DNA of 64,000 nt from an uncultured Monoglobus sp. (GCA_947625055.1 CANQMT010000001.1:108423-172422), one strand, 5' to 3'; shown: positions 17,811 to 27,936, numbered from the stretch's first letter. Notes: generated by a model from the sequence alone, not told the origin. Numbers and translations: made by a program.

Positions 17811-19310
17811 ATGGACAATTTTCTGAGCGTTGTTGAAAAGGTCAACAACGCGGTAAACGGCGTTGTGTGGGGCTGGCCCGCGCTTATCCTGCTGGCATTT
17901 GTGGGCGTTCTCATGACCTGCCTGACAAAGTTTTTCCAGCTCACCCACATCGGTCACTGGTTCAAGAACACGATCGGCGCGATCTTCGGCGACAAGCACG
18001 TCACCAAGCACACAAAAGACAAGTCGATCTCGCAGTTCCAGAGCCTCTGCACGGCTCTCGCGGCCACAGTTGGCACAGGCAACATCGCGGGCGTCGCCTC
18101 GGCGATCGTTATCGGCGGCCCCGGCGCGGTGTTCTGGATGTGGCTGATCGCGTTTTTCGGAATGATGACCAACTATTCCGAGAACGTGCTGGGCATTCTC
18201 TACAGGATAAAGAACCGCGACGGCGAATGGAGCGGCGGCGCTATGTACTACCTGCGCGACGGACTTGGCTCAAAGCCGCATTGTAAATACATAGGCGCGG
18301 TGCTGGCGGTGCTGTTTAGCTGCTTCTGCATGCTGGCATCGTTCGGCATCGGCAACATGACGCAGGTCAACACGATAACAACCAACATGCAGTCAGCGTT
18401 CAACATTCCGAGGATCGTCACCGGCATCGTTGTCATGGTTCTCGCGGGACTGGTTATAATCGGCGGAATTAAGAGGATCGCCGCCGTTACCGAAAAGATA
18501 GTTCCGGTCATGGTCGCGCTCTATTTCATCGGCACGATCGCGATCTGCGTGATCCACATCGAAAAGTTCGGCGCTGTTTTCTCGTCGATCTTCAGATGCG
18601 CGTTCTCGATGAAGGCCGCCGCGGGCGGCGGAGTCGGCGCGGGAATTGCCATGGCGATACAAATGGGTATGAAGCGCGGCGTGTTCTCGAACGAGGCAGG
18701 CCTCGGCTCGTCGGTAATGGTTCACTCGAGCTCCAACGTCAAGGAGCCCATCCGCCAGGGAATGTGGGGAATATTCGAGGTTTTCGCCGACACGATCGTT
18801 GTCTGCACCCTCACCGCGTTCTCGATACTCTCGTCCGGCCTGTTCGATCTTGAGACGGGCGTTCCCGTCGGCGAGATCGCCAACACCGGCGACCTTGTGG
18901 GCAACATATTCGGAAACACGTTCGGCCCCGTCGGCTCGGGATTTATCGCGCTCGCAATGCTGCTGTTCGCGTTCTCGACCGTGCTCGGCTGGAGCCATTA
19001 CGGCACCAAGGCCTGCGAGTTCCTGTTCGGCACCGGCTCAACCATGCCATACAGGATAATATTCGTTATCGCGATCCTTGGCGGAGCGACCATGGGCGAA
19101 AATCTGGCATGGCAGCTCTCCGACACGTTCAACGGACTGATGATGCTCCCGAACCTTATCGGAGTGCTCGTGTTGTCGCCGCTTGTCTATAAATGCACAA
19201 AGAATTACTGCGACAGGCACTTCAGGCACCTCGACGTGACGCCGATGCTCTCGATGGACCCGAAGATACAGGCCGAAAACGAGGAAGCAGTCAGAAACGG
19301 CAGCGAATAA
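17811..19310 (+). CDS. alanine/glycine:cation (AGCS) symporter
   Basis: This 499-residue multi-pass membrane protein belongs to the AGCS/AlsT family. Seen motifs: SQFQSLCTALAATVGTGNIAGVASAI (the family's ion and substrate-binding loop), MRVLY-equivalent GGAMYYLRDGLG, and GMKRGVFSNEAGLGSSVMVHSSS. These proteins import glycine and/or D/L-alanine with Na+. The glycine riboswitch in its leader strongly suggests glycine as the substrate. It is a single-gene unit with its own promoter and terminators on both sides. The start ATG has GGGGGAAAG upstream. Confidence 0.94.
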   Translation: MDNFLSVVEKVNNAVNGVVWGWPALILLAFVGVLMTCLTKFFQLTHIGHWFKNTIGAIFGDKHVTKHTKDKSISQFQSLCTALAATVGTGNIAGVASAIVIGGPGAVFWMWLIAFFGMMTNYSENVLGILYRIKNRDGEWSGGAMYYLRDGLGSKPHCKYIGAVLAVLFSCFCMLASFGIGNMTQVNTITTNMQSAFNIPRIVTGIVVMVLAGLVIIGGIKRIAAVTEKIVPVMVALYFIGTIAICVIHIEKFGAVFSSIFRCAFSMKAAAGGGVGAGIAMAIQMGMKRGVFSNEAGLGSSVMVHSSSNVKEPIRQGMWGIFEVFADTIVVCTLTAFSILSSGLFDLETGVPVGEIANTGDLVGNIFGNTFGPVGSGFIALAMLLFAFSTVLGWSHYGTKACEFLFGTGSTMPYRIIFVIAILGGATMGENLAWQLSDTFNGLMMLPNLIGVLVLSPLVYKCTKNYCDRHFRHLDVTPMLSMDPKIQAENEEAVRNGSE

Positions 19311-19321
19311 ATTAATAAGTT

Positions 19322-19349
19322 AAAAGCGCGCCGCACGGCGCGCTTTTTT
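19322..19349 (+). terminator. terminator of the AGCS gene
   Basis: A 12-bp GC-rich stem (19322-19333 with 19336-19347), 2-base loop, then T residues, 11 bp after the stop codon. Confidence 0.9.
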
Positions 19350-19375
19350 GTATGTAGAAAAACTACGTTTTTCAA

Positions 19376-19417
19376 AGCTGACTATTCGCTATTCGCAAAT
19401 TACTAATCACTACGTTG
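19376..19417. repeat. ACTATTCGCTATTCGC-type filler repeat
   Basis: This short stretch is built of variants of CTATTCGC / CTAATCACTACG. Related stretches occur at ~15978-16000, 16155-16178, 22490-22535, 22668-22705 and 29210-29240. It adjoins the 3' end of the PFL gene. Confidence 0.6.
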
Positions 19418-20782
19418 TTAGTTCCGCAGGCTGTGTATGGGTGCGGGGATGCGTCCGCCGCGGTTTATGAAATTCTCGGCGCTGTGGTGGTGCACCGGCA
19501 TTACCGGAGCTTCGCCGAGCAGGCCGCCGAATTCGAGCTTATCGCCGACCTTTTTGCCCGCGGCGGGAATTATTCTGACCGCGGTGGTTTTCTGGTTTAT
19601 AACGCCTATCGCCATTTCATCGGCGATGATCGCAGAGATCGTCGAGGCGGGCGTGTCGCCCGGGATCGCGATCATGTCAAGACCGACCGAGCAGACGCAG
19701 GTCATTGCCTCGAGCTTGTCCAGCGTCAGCGCTCCACTCGCGGCGGCGTGGATCATGCCCGCGTCCTCGCTGACCGGAATGAACGCGCCGCTGAGTCCGC
19801 CGACGTAGCTTGACGCCATGACGCCGCCCTTTTTGACCGCGTCGTTGAGCAGCGCGAGCGCCGCCGTGGTGCCGTGGCAGCCGCAGCGCTCAAGGCCCAT
19901 TTCCTCGAGGATATGCGCCACGCTGTCGCCGACCGCGGGAGTCGGGGCGAGCGACAGATCAACAATTCCGTAGGGAACGTCGAGCATTTTCGAGGCCTCG
20001 CGCGCGACGAGCTGGCCCATTCTTGTTATCTTAAACGCGGTGTTTTTGATCGTTTCGGCGACAGCGCCGAAGTCCTCGCCGCGCACATTCTCAAGCGCGC
20101 GTTTGACGACGCCCGGACCGCTGACGCCCACATTGATCACCGAGCTTCCCTCACCTACTCCGTGGAACGCGCCCGCCATAAACGGGTTGTCCTCGACAGG
20201 GTTGGCAAACACGACGAACTTGGCGCAGCCGAGCGAGTCGCTGTCCTTTGACATCTCGGACATTTTTTTGATGATCTCGCCCATCTCTTTGACCGCGTCC
20301 ATGTTTATGCCCGCCTTGGTCGTGGCGACGCCCACCGACGAGCACACGAAGTCGGTGCCCGAGAGCGCCTCGGGGATCGAGGCGATCAGCTTTCTGTCCG
20401 ACTCGGTATATCCCTTATACACCAGCGCCGAATAGCCGCCTATGAAGTCGATCCCGAGCGTTTTCGCCGCCCTGTCGAGGGTCTTGGCGAACGGTATGTA
20501 GTCGTCTGTTCTGCTCGCTGCCGCCACAAGCGAGATCGGCGTCACCGACACGCGCTTGTTGATTATCGGGATCCCGTATCTTCGGCCTATGGCCTCGCCA
20601 GCGGGAACCAGCTTCTCCGCCGTTTTTGTGATCTTGTCATAGATCTTTTTGCAGGCCTTTTCGGGGTCCTCGTCCGCGCAGTCGAGCAGGGATATGCCCA
20701 TGGTTATCGTCCTTATGTCAAGGTGCTGGTCGCGGATCATTTTTATCGTTTCGGTTATTTCTTTTGTGTTTACATTGATCAT
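19418..20782 (-). CDS. PFL family protein (UPF0210)
   Basis: This 454-residue protein is full length for the UPF0210/DUF711 family, related to pyruvate formate-lyase folds but of unproven activity. Typical segments are visible: [12 protein letters not shown] at the N-terminus, [13 protein letters not shown], and [25 protein letters not shown]. It is encoded directly after the ACT-domain gene, an arrangement conserved across Firmicutes and other anaerobes, so the two are likely one operon. A nearby glycine-regulated transporter fits a link with amino-acid metabolism only loosely. Confidence 0.9.
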   Translation of the reverse strand: MINVNTKEITETIKMIRDQHLDIRTITMGISLLDCADEDPEKACKKIYDKITKTAEKLVPAGEAIGRRYGIPIINKRVSVTPISLVAAASRTDDYIPFAKTLDRAAKTLGIDFIGGYSALVYKGYTESDRKLIASIPEALSGTDFVCSSVGVATTKAGINMDAVKEMGEIIKKMSEMSKDSDSLGCAKFVVFANPVEDNPFMAGAFHGVGEGSSVINVGVSGPGVVKRALENVRGEDFGAVAETIKNTAFKITRMGQLVAREASKMLDVPYGIVDLSLAPTPAVGDSVAHILEEMGLERCGCHGTTAALALLNDAVKKGGVMASSYVGGLSGAFIPVSEDAGMIHAAASGALTLDKLEAMTCVCSVGLDMIAIPGDTPASTISAIIADEMAIGVINQKTTAVRIIPAAGKKVGDKLEFGGLLGEAPVMPVHHHSAENFINRGGRIPAPIHSLRN

Positions 20783-20828
20783 AGCAATTTCCTTTCGATC
20801 TTCTTCTGCTTTCGGTCATCGCTGCGGC

Positions 20829-21098
20829 TCATATTCTGTGCATCGACTTGAATATGTCCTCGTGCTGGATCCTTATCTCAACGCCGAGCTCGTCGCCCAT
20901 TTTGTTGAGCTTGTCCGCGAGGACGCTGAACTCAAGGTCGGAGTCGCCGAGGTCAACCATCATGACCATTGTGAAGATGTTCTTTACAATGGTCTGGTTG
21001 ATGTCGAGGATGTTGATGTCGTGCTCGAAAAGAAAGCCGCTCACCTTTGCGATTATTCCTTTTTTGTCAATTCCCATAACGGAAAGTACTGCGTTCAT
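20829..21098 (-). CDS. ACT-domain protein (UPF0237)
   Basis: This 89-residue protein consists of one ACT domain (VMGIDKKGIIAKVSGFLFEHDINILDINQTI), the ligand-binding fold found in amino-acid-sensing regulators. The family is UPF0237, related to the N-terminal part of GcvR. It is almost always encoded just upstream of the PFL-family gene, as here (46 bp). It may bind an amino acid and modulate its partner; no direct function is known. Confidence 0.92.
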   Translation of the reverse strand: MNAVLSVMGIDKKGIIAKVSGFLFEHDINILDINQTIVKNIFTMVMMVDLGDSDLEFSVLADKLNKMGDELGVEIRIQHEDIFKSMHRI

Positions 21099-21130
21099 AG
21101 TTTTCTCCTTTGTTTATATATAAATTTTAT

Positions 21131-21607
21131 TTAATTCAATACAGCAACGCCCGCGGTGAGGTACAGGGCGAAGATCGTCCACGCGAGGTACGGGATAAGC
21201 AGATACGCCGCAGCCTTTGACGACTTGAAAAAGACGAGGATGTTCGCCGCGATCAGCACGATCAGCGCGATCAGCCACACAACCGAAAAGGTAAAGGCGC
21301 GGAAGTCAAAAAATATTATCGTCCACGCGAAGTTGAAAAAGAGCTGAATCCCGAAAATAAGATAGCCGAGCGACTTCATCTGCTGCGGCGCGTCGGACGC
21401 CCAAACGAGATAGAGCGAGACTCCCATAAGGAAATACAGAATGCTCCACACGATCGGGAACACGACGGACGGCGGCGACAGCGGCGGATTGTTGATCTCG
21501 GAATAAATATCCATCTGGTTTTTAGTCAGCAGCCATGAGAGGAAAGCGACCCCGAAAGGTATCGCGAGGCAGACCAGAAACTTCCGTAAGTTAAACGCTT
21601 TAAACAT
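21131..21607 (-). CDS. TspO/MBR family membrane protein
   Basis: This 158-residue protein has five membrane helices and the family segments NNPPLSPPSVVFPIVWSILYFLMG, SLYLVW and QLFFNFAWTIIFFDFR. Family members bind porphyrins and steroids and act as stress-related membrane regulators or transporters. Start: ATG at 21607 has GAGGTGA upstream; the in-frame GTG at 21616 lies inside that ribosome binding site. It stands between the ACT/PFL pair and a HAD phosphatase on the same strand. Confidence 0.92.
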   Translation of the reverse strand: MFKAFNLRKFLVCLAIPFGVAFLSWLLTKNQMDIYSEINNPPLSPPSVVFPIVWSILYFLMGVSLYLVWASDAPQQMKSLGYLIFGIQLFFNFAWTIIFFDFRAFTFSVVWLIALIVLIAANILVFFKSSKAAAYLLIPYLAWTIFALYLTAGVAVLN

Positions 21608-21665
21608 ACAAATCACCTCAAAAAATTTTGATAGTATTATTGTATGTTTAATTCAGCGATTTATA

Positions 21666-22463
21666 CTATATCAGCCCGAAATGCTCAAGCCCGCGCGTCA
21701 CTCCTTCACAGACGACCGGCCCGGTCACATACGCGCCGAGCGACTCGAGGCGCTTCGCGTGGCGCTCCATGATAACCGGATTGCCGACGGCCGAGAGCAT
21801 GTCAAAATCGTTCTCGCCGTCGCCGAAGGCATAGGTGTCGCAAAGATCGAGGCCGTAAGCCTCGATGACGGCCTTGATGCCGAAGGCCTTGGTTATGTAT
21901 TTTTTAACCAGATCGCCCGACGGGTTCGAGCGGTGGCGGGTTATGTTGTATTTATCGCCGAAACGCTCAAGCAGCTTTTTGTAATTCTCCTCGCCCTCAT
22001 AGGTGAACATCAGCTTATTTGCCGAAACTGTCCGCGGGTCGGACGGAAACTCGAAAAAGCAGCTCATGTCGAGGTTAAAATTGTTCATCATGCGGATAAA
22101 GCCCTCGTTGTGCCTCGGGCCGAAATAGCACTTCTCGTCGTTCTCGGTCACGAAACCGTAGCCGTTGGCCTCGAAGTAGTCCTTGAGCTCAAGCAGGTCG
22201 GCGGTCGATATCTTGTCGTCGATCACGAACTCGCCGTCAACCACCGCGCAGGCCCCGTTCGAGGTAACATAGCAGTCAAAGTCAAAATCGAGCTTCGGCA
22301 CATAGCACCGCGCCCTTCCGGTCGCGAGGCAGGTCATGTAGCCGTTTTGTTTGAGCAGCCCGATCGAGCGCTTCGTTGCCTCGGTCGGCCTGAACAGATT
22401 GGCTTTCTCGTCAACGAGCGTGCCGTCAAAGTCAAAAAATACTGCACCTTTATAATTTTTCAT
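21666..22463 (-). CDS. Cof-type HAD superfamily hydrolase
   Basis: The catalytic DFDGTLVDE motif (nucleophile Asp and acid/base Asp) lies near residue 10. The C2-type cap region follows (residues ~85-185), then AFGDGENDFDML (motif IV) and GVTRGLEHFGLI at the end. These match Cof-type phosphatases that act on sugar phosphates or flavin precursors. Start: ATG at 22463 has GGAG 8 bases upstream; a GTG at 22472 overlaps it. A 265-residue single gene; the substrate cannot be predicted. Confidence 0.92.
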   Translation of the reverse strand: MKNYKGAVFFDFDGTLVDEKANLFRPTEATKRSIGLLKQNGYMTCLATGRARCYVPKLDFDFDCYVTSNGACAVVDGEFVIDDKISTADLLELKDYFEANGYGFVTENDEKCYFGPRHNEGFIRMMNNFNLDMSCFFEFPSDPRTVSANKLMFTYEGEENYKKLLERFGDKYNITRHRSNPSGDLVKKYITKAFGIKAVIEAYGLDLCDTYAFGDGENDFDMLSAVGNPVIMERHAKRLESLGAYVTGPVVCEGVTRGLEHFGLI

Positions 22464-22483
22464 ATATAACACTCCAACATAGC

Positions 22484-22705
22484 AACATTGTGATTAGCGA
22501 ACGTAGTGATTAGTTATTAGTGAATAGTGATTAGGCATCCCCTCTCAGTCGCCTTCGGCGACAGCTCCCCCCCAAGGGGGAGCCTATTTTTTACCTCACC
22601 TACGAAGGATGGCGGCATTTCTGCGGGCGCGGGCGCGAACTGCGTTTGCGGAGGTTGTAATTCCGCGTAGTTCCTAGTACCTATTCTCTAGTCCCTACGT
22701 TCACC
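22484..22705. repeat. intergenic repeat cluster
   Basis: AT-type filler (TAGTGATTAGTTATTAGTG; GTTCCTAGTACC) flanks an element with the small palindromes AGTCGCCTTCGGCGAC (~22540) and CTCCCCCCCAAGGGGGAG (~22563). The same kind of CCCCTT/AAGGGGG hairpin is at ~29107-29130 and, in a shorter form, at ~15917-15931. No gene is seen in this gap (22464-22750). Confidence 0.7.
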
Positions 22706-22750
22706 TTTTCTTTCGGACGTCATATTATATTAGCAAGGAGATGAGCCATT

Positions 22751-23107
22751 ATGTTTAATCTTATACTTATCGTTTTTGCGGCTGTGTTCGCTGTGATCGG
22801 GGCAATGACCCTGCTTTACGCGGCTGCGTGTTCACTGAGATCCCTGCACGGCTGCGGAAGCCGCGCCGAAGTTGTGCTTTATATAAACGAGGGGGAAAAC
22901 GCCGAGGGGATCGTCAGAGAGTATGCCTCGCGTTTATGCTCGGGATTCTGCGGGATCCGCGCCGACGCTCTTGTCGTCGTATATTCAGGTCCCGGCGGGG
23001 AAACGCTTGAAATATTAAAGCGTCTCGAGGGAGACATAAGTATCCTCTCGGTATGCGGCGAGGCCGAATATCCGAGCCGCGTCAAGGCCGCAATCAGGAA
23101 TTTATAA
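22751..23107 (+). CDS. small membrane-anchored protein of unknown function
   Basis: A 118-residue protein with one N-terminal membrane helix (LILIVFAAVFAVIGAMTLLYAAA), then a cytoplasmic or external region of mixed strands and helices containing a GIRADALVVVYSGPGGETLEILKRL segment. Not recognised as a named family. A good ribosome binding site (AAGGAGATGAGCCATT) precedes the ATG. Its 3' end overlaps by 14 bp the 3' end of the convergent ABC permease gene. The regular protein-like composition and the ribosome binding site support a real gene. Confidence 0.65.
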   Translation: MFNLILIVFAAVFAVIGAMTLLYAAACSLRSLHGCGSRAEVVLYINEGENAEGIVREYASRLCSGFCGIRADALVVVYSGPGGETLEILKRLEGDISILSVCGEAEYPSRVKAAIRNL

Positions 23108-23912
23108 ATCTTCCGGCAAGCGCGAAAACAAGAAACGCGCAAATGTTGATCACCGCCACGGTCGCGCCCGTCGGAGTCGAGGCCGCGTAGGAGACAATTA
23201 TTCCAGCGGTGAAGCAGCACACCGAAACAGCCGAGGCCGTGATTATCACCGATCTGAACCGCTTGCACACGCGCATGGCGGACAGCGACGGAAAAATAAT
23301 CAGGCTCGATATCAGGAGCGCTCCCATCATTCGCATGCCGAGGACTACCGTGACCGAGGTCAGCACGGCAATAAGCATATTGTACGCTCTGACTTTCGTT
23401 CCGGTCGCCGCGGCGAATGTCTCGTCAAATGTGACCGCGAAAATTTTGTTATAAAAAACAATAAAAAGCGCGATAACTATCACAGACAGCGCAGCGCTCA
23501 GCGCTACATCCTCCTTTGTCATAGCAAGGATGCTGCCGAAAAGATAGCTGTTTATGTCGGTATTCATTCCGGTCGTCATCGAAGCGGCAAGGATACCGAC
23601 CGCCAGCGCGCCGGTAGAAATCATCGCAATGGCGCTGTCGCCCTTGATCTTGCTGCTCTCGCTTACTCTCAGCAGCAGCACTGCGGCGACCGCCACGACC
23701 GGCACGGTGAACTTCATGGGCGCAAACCCCAGCGCCGTGGCTATCGCGATCGCGCCGAAGGCCACATGGCTCAGCCCGTCGCCTATCATCGAATACTTTT
23801 TCAAAACAAGACTCACGCCGAGAAGCGCGGCGCAGAGCGAGACGAGCACGCCGACGATAAGGGCGCGCAAGATAAACGTGTATGAAAACATTGTTTGTAT
23901 GTATTCAATCAT
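23094..23912 (-). CDS. zinc/manganese-type ABC transporter permease (ABC-3 family)
   Basis: This 272-residue permease has about eight membrane helices and the ABC-3 features VSLVLKKYSMIGDGLSHVAFGAIAI and MMGALLISSLIIFPSLSAMRVCKRF. The family (ZnuB, MntB, TroC) forms the channel of Zn2+ or Mn2+ importers. Start: ATG at 23912, overlapping the ATPase gene stop by 8 bp; the upstream open frame (to 24041) lies inside the ATPase gene. No substrate-binding protein gene or Fur-type regulator adjoins, so the transporter is incomplete at this locus. Confidence 0.9.
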   Translation of the reverse strand: MIEYIQTMFSYTFILRALIVGVLVSLCAALLGVSLVLKKYSMIGDGLSHVAFGAIAIATALGFAPMKFTVPVVAVAAVLLLRVSESSKIKGDSAIAMISTGALAVGILAASMTTGMNTDINSYLFGSILAMTKEDVALSAALSVIVIALFIVFYNKIFAVTFDETFAAATGTKVRAYNMLIAVLTSVTVVLGMRMMGALLISSLIIFPSLSAMRVCKRFRSVIITASAVSVCCFTAGIIVSYAASTPTGATVAVINICAFLVFALAGRFINS

Positions 23913-24612
23913 GCTTGTGGCCCCCAATAAATTCCGCGCCCGCCGCGGATCTTTTATATTCCTCCGCTGTGCCGTCAAACAGTATGCCGCCGTCCATGTG
24001 CAGGATCCTGCCCGAATATTTGACCGCGCAGTGCACGTCATGCGACACCATGACTATCGTCATGCCGTTTTTGTGCATATCGTTTATGATATTAAAAAGC
24101 TCGGTCGTCACCACGGGGTCAAGCCCCGTCACGGGCTCGTCCAGAAACAATATCTTGCCCGCGGCGCACATCGCGCGCGCCAAAAGAGCGCGCTGCTGCT
24201 GACCGCCGCTGAGTTCGCGGAAGCATTTGTCCGCTATACCGGATATTCCCAAAAGCTCCATGTTGTCATGGGCTTTTTTCTTGTCATTAAGCGAATAAAA
24301 TGGAAGCGGGCCGCGCCTCTTAACGCAGCCCGACAGAACCACCTCGAAAACCGAAGCGGGAAAGTCCTTCTGCAGCGGCGTCTGCTGTGCGAGATAACCG
24401 ATGTCGCTCTGCACGAGGCCTCCGCCATAGATTATTTTACCCCTCTCAGGGGCCTTGAGCCTGAGCAGAGCTTTAAGCAGCGTGCTTTTTCCGCTGCCGT
24501 TCCGGCCTATTATGCTCAAATATTCGCCTTGGTTTACAGAGAAGCTGATGTCGCGGGCAACGGTCATTCCCTCGTAGCCCAAAGACACGTTCTCGCATGT
24601 GATCAGCGGCAT
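23905..24612 (-). CDS. metal ABC transporter ATP-binding protein (ZnuC/MntB-type)
   Basis: A 235-residue ABC ATPase with Walker A (GRNGSGKST), Q-loop (YLAQQTPLQ), signature (LSGGQQQR), Walker B (ILFLDEPVTGLDP) and the H-loop (MVSHDV). Together with the overlapping permease gene it forms a zinc or manganese importer. It follows clpX by only 12 bp on the same strand, so it may be read through from the tig-clpP-clpX unit. Confidence 0.9.
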   Translation of the reverse strand: MPLITCENVSLGYEGMTVARDISFSVNQGEYLSIIGRNGSGKSTLLKALLRLKAPERGKIIYGGGLVQSDIGYLAQQTPLQKDFPASVFEVVLSGCVKRRGPLPFYSLNDKKKAHDNMELLGISGIADKCFRELSGGQQQRALLARAMCAAGKILFLDEPVTGLDPVVTTELFNIINDMHKNGMTIVMVSHDVHCAVKYSGRILHMDGGILFDGTAEEYKRSAAGAEFIGGHKHD

Positions 24613-24624
24613 GATAACTCCTTT

Positions 24625-25896
24625 TTAAGCGGATTTGGATTTTTGGGATTTATACACGATAAGCGGGGCGCACTGCTTATCCACGCAGTCGCGGGTAATT
24701 ATCACCTTTTGCGCGCCCTCGGTCGAGGGGATCTCATACATAATGTCAAGCATTATATCCTCTACAACGGTGCGCAGGCCCCGAGCGCCGGTCTCGCGCT
24801 TCGCGGCCTTTTCCGCGATGAGCTGAACCGCTTCATCCTCAAACTCCAGCTCCACGCCGTCCATTTTCAGCAGTGTCTTATATTGTTTGAGCAGCGCGTT
24901 TTTGGGTTCGATAAATATTCGTTTGAGCGCTTCAACGTTCAGATTATCAAGAGTAGCGACGATCGGCAGCCTGCCGATAAGCTCCGGTATCAGGCCGTAT
25001 TTGATGAGATCATCGGGAGTGACCTGTTTGAGCATCTCACCCGAATTGCGCTCGCTCTTGCTCTCAACTTTCGCTCCGAAGCCGAGTGTTTTTGACGCGA
25101 CTCGCGACTCGATTATCTTGTCAAGACCGTCAAAGGCTCCGCCGCATATGAACAGAATATTCGTGGTGTCGATCTGGATGAAGTCCTGCTGAGGGTGCTT
25201 TCTGCCACCGTTGGGAGGCACATTGGCTACCGTGCCCTCCAGGATCTTCAAGAGCGTCTGCTGAACACCCTCGCCGCTGACGTCGCGGGTGATCGAGGGA
25301 TTTTCCGAGCGTCTCGATATCTTATCGACCTCGTCTATATAGATAATGCCTTTTTCGGCCAGTTCAATGTCATAGTTGGCGGCCTGAATGAGCTTGAGGA
25401 GGATGTTTTCAACGTCCTCACCCACATAGCCTGCCTCAGTCAGCGAAGTCGCGTCCGCGATCACAAACGGCGCGTTGAGCCTTCTGGCCATGGTCTGGGC
25501 GAGGAACGTCTTGCCCGAACCGGTGGGGCCGATCATAAGTATATTGCTCTTTTGCAGCTCAACATCGTCAGCGTCGGCTGCCCCGCCGCTTATTCTTTTG
25601 TAGTGGTTATATATGGCAACCGACAGCGCCTTTTTAGCCTCGTCCTGGCCTATAACATACTCGTCGAGGAACTCGTGGAGTTCTCTCGGCTTGGGCAGCT
25701 CGGAAAATTTTTCAAGCTTTGCCGCCTCGGTTTTTCCCAAGTTGTCCTCGTCATCAATATTCAAAATGTCTATGCACAGATCAACGCATGCATCGCAGAT
25801 ATTGGCCACAGGGCCGTGGATCAGCTTATGCACCTGAGATTCGGTCTTACCGCAGAACGCGCATATGTCATCATTTTTAATATTTCTTCCTGCCAT
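24625..25896 (-). CDS. clpX: ClpX, ATPase subunit of the ClpXP protease
   Basis: This 423-residue protein has the N-terminal zinc-binding domain ([14 protein letters not shown]...CDACVDLC), Walker A (GPTGSGKT), Walker B ([10 protein letters not shown]), sensor and arginine-finger regions ([12 protein letters not shown]) and the IGF-equivalent loop ([10 protein letters not shown]). ClpX unfolds tagged proteins and feeds them to ClpP in the cytoplasm. It stands directly downstream of clpP, as in most Firmicutes. Length is normal. Confidence 0.98.
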   Translation of the reverse strand: MAGRNIKNDDICAFCGKTESQVHKLIHGPVANICDACVDLCIDILNIDDEDNLGKTEAAKLEKFSELPKPRELHEFLDEYVIGQDEAKKALSVAIYNHYKRISGGAADADDVELQKSNILMIGPTGSGKTFLAQTMARRLNAPFVIADATSLTEAGYVGEDVENILLKLIQAANYDIELAEKGIIYIDEVDKISRRSENPSITRDVSGEGVQQTLLKILEGTVANVPPNGGRKHPQQDFIQIDTTNILFICGGAFDGLDKIIESRVASKTLGFGAKVESKSERNSGEMLKQVTPDDLIKYGLIPELIGRLPIVATLDNLNVEALKRIFIEPKNALLKQYKTLLKMDGVELEFEDEAVQLIAEKAAKRETGARGLRTVVEDIMLDIMYEIPSTEGAQKVIITRDCVDKQCAPLIVYKSQKSKSA

Positions 25897-25968
25897 TAAA
25901 TTACCTCCGGTTAAAACTTTCGCTTCGATGCGCGAACATTAATTTTCCCCGCGCGCAGGGCGCTGCCG

Positions 25969-26571
25969 TCAGCGCTTCGTTACAATGCTGTCGATAAGTC
26001 CGTATTTGAGCGCTTCTTCCGCATCCATAAAGTTGTCTCTCTCGGTGTCTCTTTTAACAACTTCAAGAGGCTGGCCGGTGTTGTCGCTCAGGATCTTGTT
26101 CAGGTTTTCCTTGATCTTGATCATTCTGTCAACGTGGATCTTCATATCGGTGGCCTGACCCTGAACGCCGCCCAGAGGCTGGTGGATCATGATCTCGCTG
26201 TTGGGCAGAGCGAAGCGCTTGCCTTTCGCACCCGATGAGAGCAGGAACGCGCCCATCGAAGCCGCCATGCCGACGCATATCGTCGAAACGTCAGCCTTGG
26301 TGTACTGCATCGTGTCATAAATGGCCATGCCCGCCGTGACCGAACCGCCGGGGCTGTTGATATACAAATTGATGTCTTTGTCCGGATCCTCACTGTCGAG
26401 GAAAAGAAGCTGCGCCACAACAAGGCTGGCGGTCGCGTCGTTCACCTCGTCGGACAGGAAAATTATCCTGTCCTTAAGCAGTCTTGAAAATATGTCGTAA
26501 GACCGCTCGCCTCTGCCAGTCTGTTCGATCACATAAGGCACAAGGCTGTTTGTAATTATTTTTTTGTCCAT
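25969..26571 (-). CDS. clpP: ClpP, proteolytic subunit of the Clp protease
   Basis: This 200-residue serine protease shows the catalytic Ser in GMAASMGAF, His in MIHQPLGG and Asp in [11 protein letters not shown], the standard triad. Tetradecamers of ClpP degrade proteins delivered by ClpX or ClpC. It lies between tig and clpX. A hairpin at 26604-26631 separates it from tig. A GGAG precedes the start. Confidence 0.98.
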   Translation of the reverse strand: MDKKIITNSLVPYVIEQTGRGERSYDIFSRLLKDRIIFLSDEVNDATASLVVAQLLFLDSEDPDKDINLYINSPGGSVTAGMAIYDTMQYTKADVSTICVGMAASMGAFLLSSGAKGKRFALPNSEIMIHQPLGGVQGQATDMKIHVDRMIKIKENLNKILSDNTGQPLEVVKRDTERDNFMDAEEALKYGLIDSIVTKR

Positions 26572-26603
26572 GGAAACTCCTCCTAAATTAATATAAAAGG
26601 TTA

Positions 26604-26631
26604 AGGTTGATTTGACGTTTCAAATCAACCT
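26604..26631 (-). terminator. hairpin between tig and clpP
   Basis: A perfect 11-bp stem (26604-26614 with 26621-26631) with a 6-base loop. On the minus strand it is followed by TTAACCTTTT, a weak T-tract, so it may terminate only partly or stabilise the tig mRNA end and so set different levels of tig and clpP. Confidence 0.6.
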
Positions 26632-26652
26632 CTAAGCTCTTTCAAGCGATGT

Positions 26653-27936
26653 TTATTCAAAATCGGCGTTTTCGACCAGGAGCGCAATGGCCTTTTGAGC
26701 CTTAAGGCGCTCGGTCACATCGGATTCGGGAATATATTTTTTGATATCCTCGACCTTCATGCCGTTGTCCTTGCTGATGTTCTCATACTCGCCCTCGATG
26801 TCGTCGGCGCTGATCTCGATTTTCTCGACCTCGGCGACTTTCTCGAGCACCAGAGTTCTCTTAACGCGCTTTTCAGCCTCGGGCTTGTACTGGGCGCGTA
26901 CCATGTCCATGGTCTGGCCGGTGTACTTCATGTATGATTGAAGATCAAGACCCTGATAGCGAAGCTGCATATCCATATCCCTGATCATGGTATCGATCTG
27001 GTTGTTGATCATTTCCTCGGGAATGTCTATCTCTGTCGCGCCGCACACAGCGTCAACAACGTTCTGTTCGGTCTCGTTCTTCTCTTTTTCGGCATTTTCT
27101 TCCTGAAGCTTCTTGCGGATGTCGGCCTTGTACTCGTCAAGAGTGTCAAATTCGCTGACGTCCATTGCGAAGTCATCGTCCGCCTCGGGCAGTTCTTTGA
27201 ACTTTACGGAATTGATCTTTACCTTAAAGAGCGCGTCCTTGCCGGCAAGATCCTCGGCATGATATTCCTCGGGGAACGTAACATTAACGTTGACTTCGTC
27301 GCCCGTATTTTTGCCGAGAAGCTGATCCTCAAATCCCGGTATAAACTGACCCGAGCCGATCGTCAGATCAAAGTTCTCGCCCTTGCCGCCCTCAAACGGA
27401 ACGCCGTCGACCGAGCCGTCAAAATCTATGTTGGCGATGTCGTCAGCCTGTATCGGTCTGTCGTCGGCGGGAACAAGGCGGGAATTCCTCTTCCTTATCT
27501 TTTCTATTTCGTCGTCAACATCCTGATCGGTCACGGGGTATTCGGCCTTTTCGGCCTTAATTCCTTTATAATTGCAAAGCTCAAACTCGGGCTTTACTAC
27601 GACCTTGGCTGTGAAAACGATATCCTTTGCGGGGTCGATGCTCTCCTCTTTAATGTCGATCTCGGGCTGGGCCACGGGATAAAGTCCGTTTTCCTCAACC
27701 GCTTTATCATACGCGTCGGGAAGCACAAAGTTCACAGCATCCTCATAAAATATTTCCTTGCCGTAGGTCTTTTCGATAAGGAAGCGCGGCGCTTTGCCCC
27801 TTCTGAAACCGGGAAGGTTGATCTTCTTGACGTTCTTTTTGTAAGAACGCTCAAGCGCCTTTTCAAACTCCTCGGGCGTAACCGAAAACTCAAAGGTTAC
27901 AGTGTTGTTCTCTCTCTCTACATTTGAATTAGCCAT
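26653..27936 (-). CDS. tig: trigger factor, ribosome-associated chaperone
   Basis: This 427-residue protein has the N-terminal ribosome-binding domain with the signature-like LPGFRRGKAP, the FKBP-type PPIase domain (~160-245; GDEVNVNVTFPEEYHAEDLAGKDALF) and the C-terminal helical arms. It binds nascent chains at the ribosome exit and has prolyl isomerase activity. It is the first gene of the tig-clpP-clpX cluster, which begins here with GAGGTAATTTTA before the ATG. Confidence 0.98.
   Translation of the reverse strand: MANSNVERENNTVTFEFSVTPEEFEKALERSYKKNVKKINLPGFRRGKAPRFLIEKTYGKEIFYEDAVNFVLPDAYDKAVEENGLYPVAQPEIDIKEESIDPAKDIVFTAKVVVKPEFELCNYKGIKAEKAEYPVTDQDVDDEIEKIRKRNSRLVPADDRPIQADDIANIDFDGSVDGVPFEGGKGENFDLTIGSGQFIPGFEDQLLGKNTGDEVNVNVTFPEEYHAEDLAGKDALFKVKINSVKFKELPEADDDFAMDVSEFDTLDEYKADIRKKLQEENAEKEKNETEQNVVDAVCGATEIDIPEEMINNQIDTMIRDMDMQLRYQGLDLQSYMKYTGQTMDMVRAQYKPEAEKRVKRTLVLEKVAEVEKIEISADDIEGEYENISKDNGMKVEDIKKYIPESDVTERLKAQKAIALLVENADFE

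Noticed and set aside
23554..25095. 513-codon plus-strand frame across clpX and the metal ABC genes
   Set aside because: Antisense to three well-supported genes, with a His/Arg-rich nonsense-like translation.
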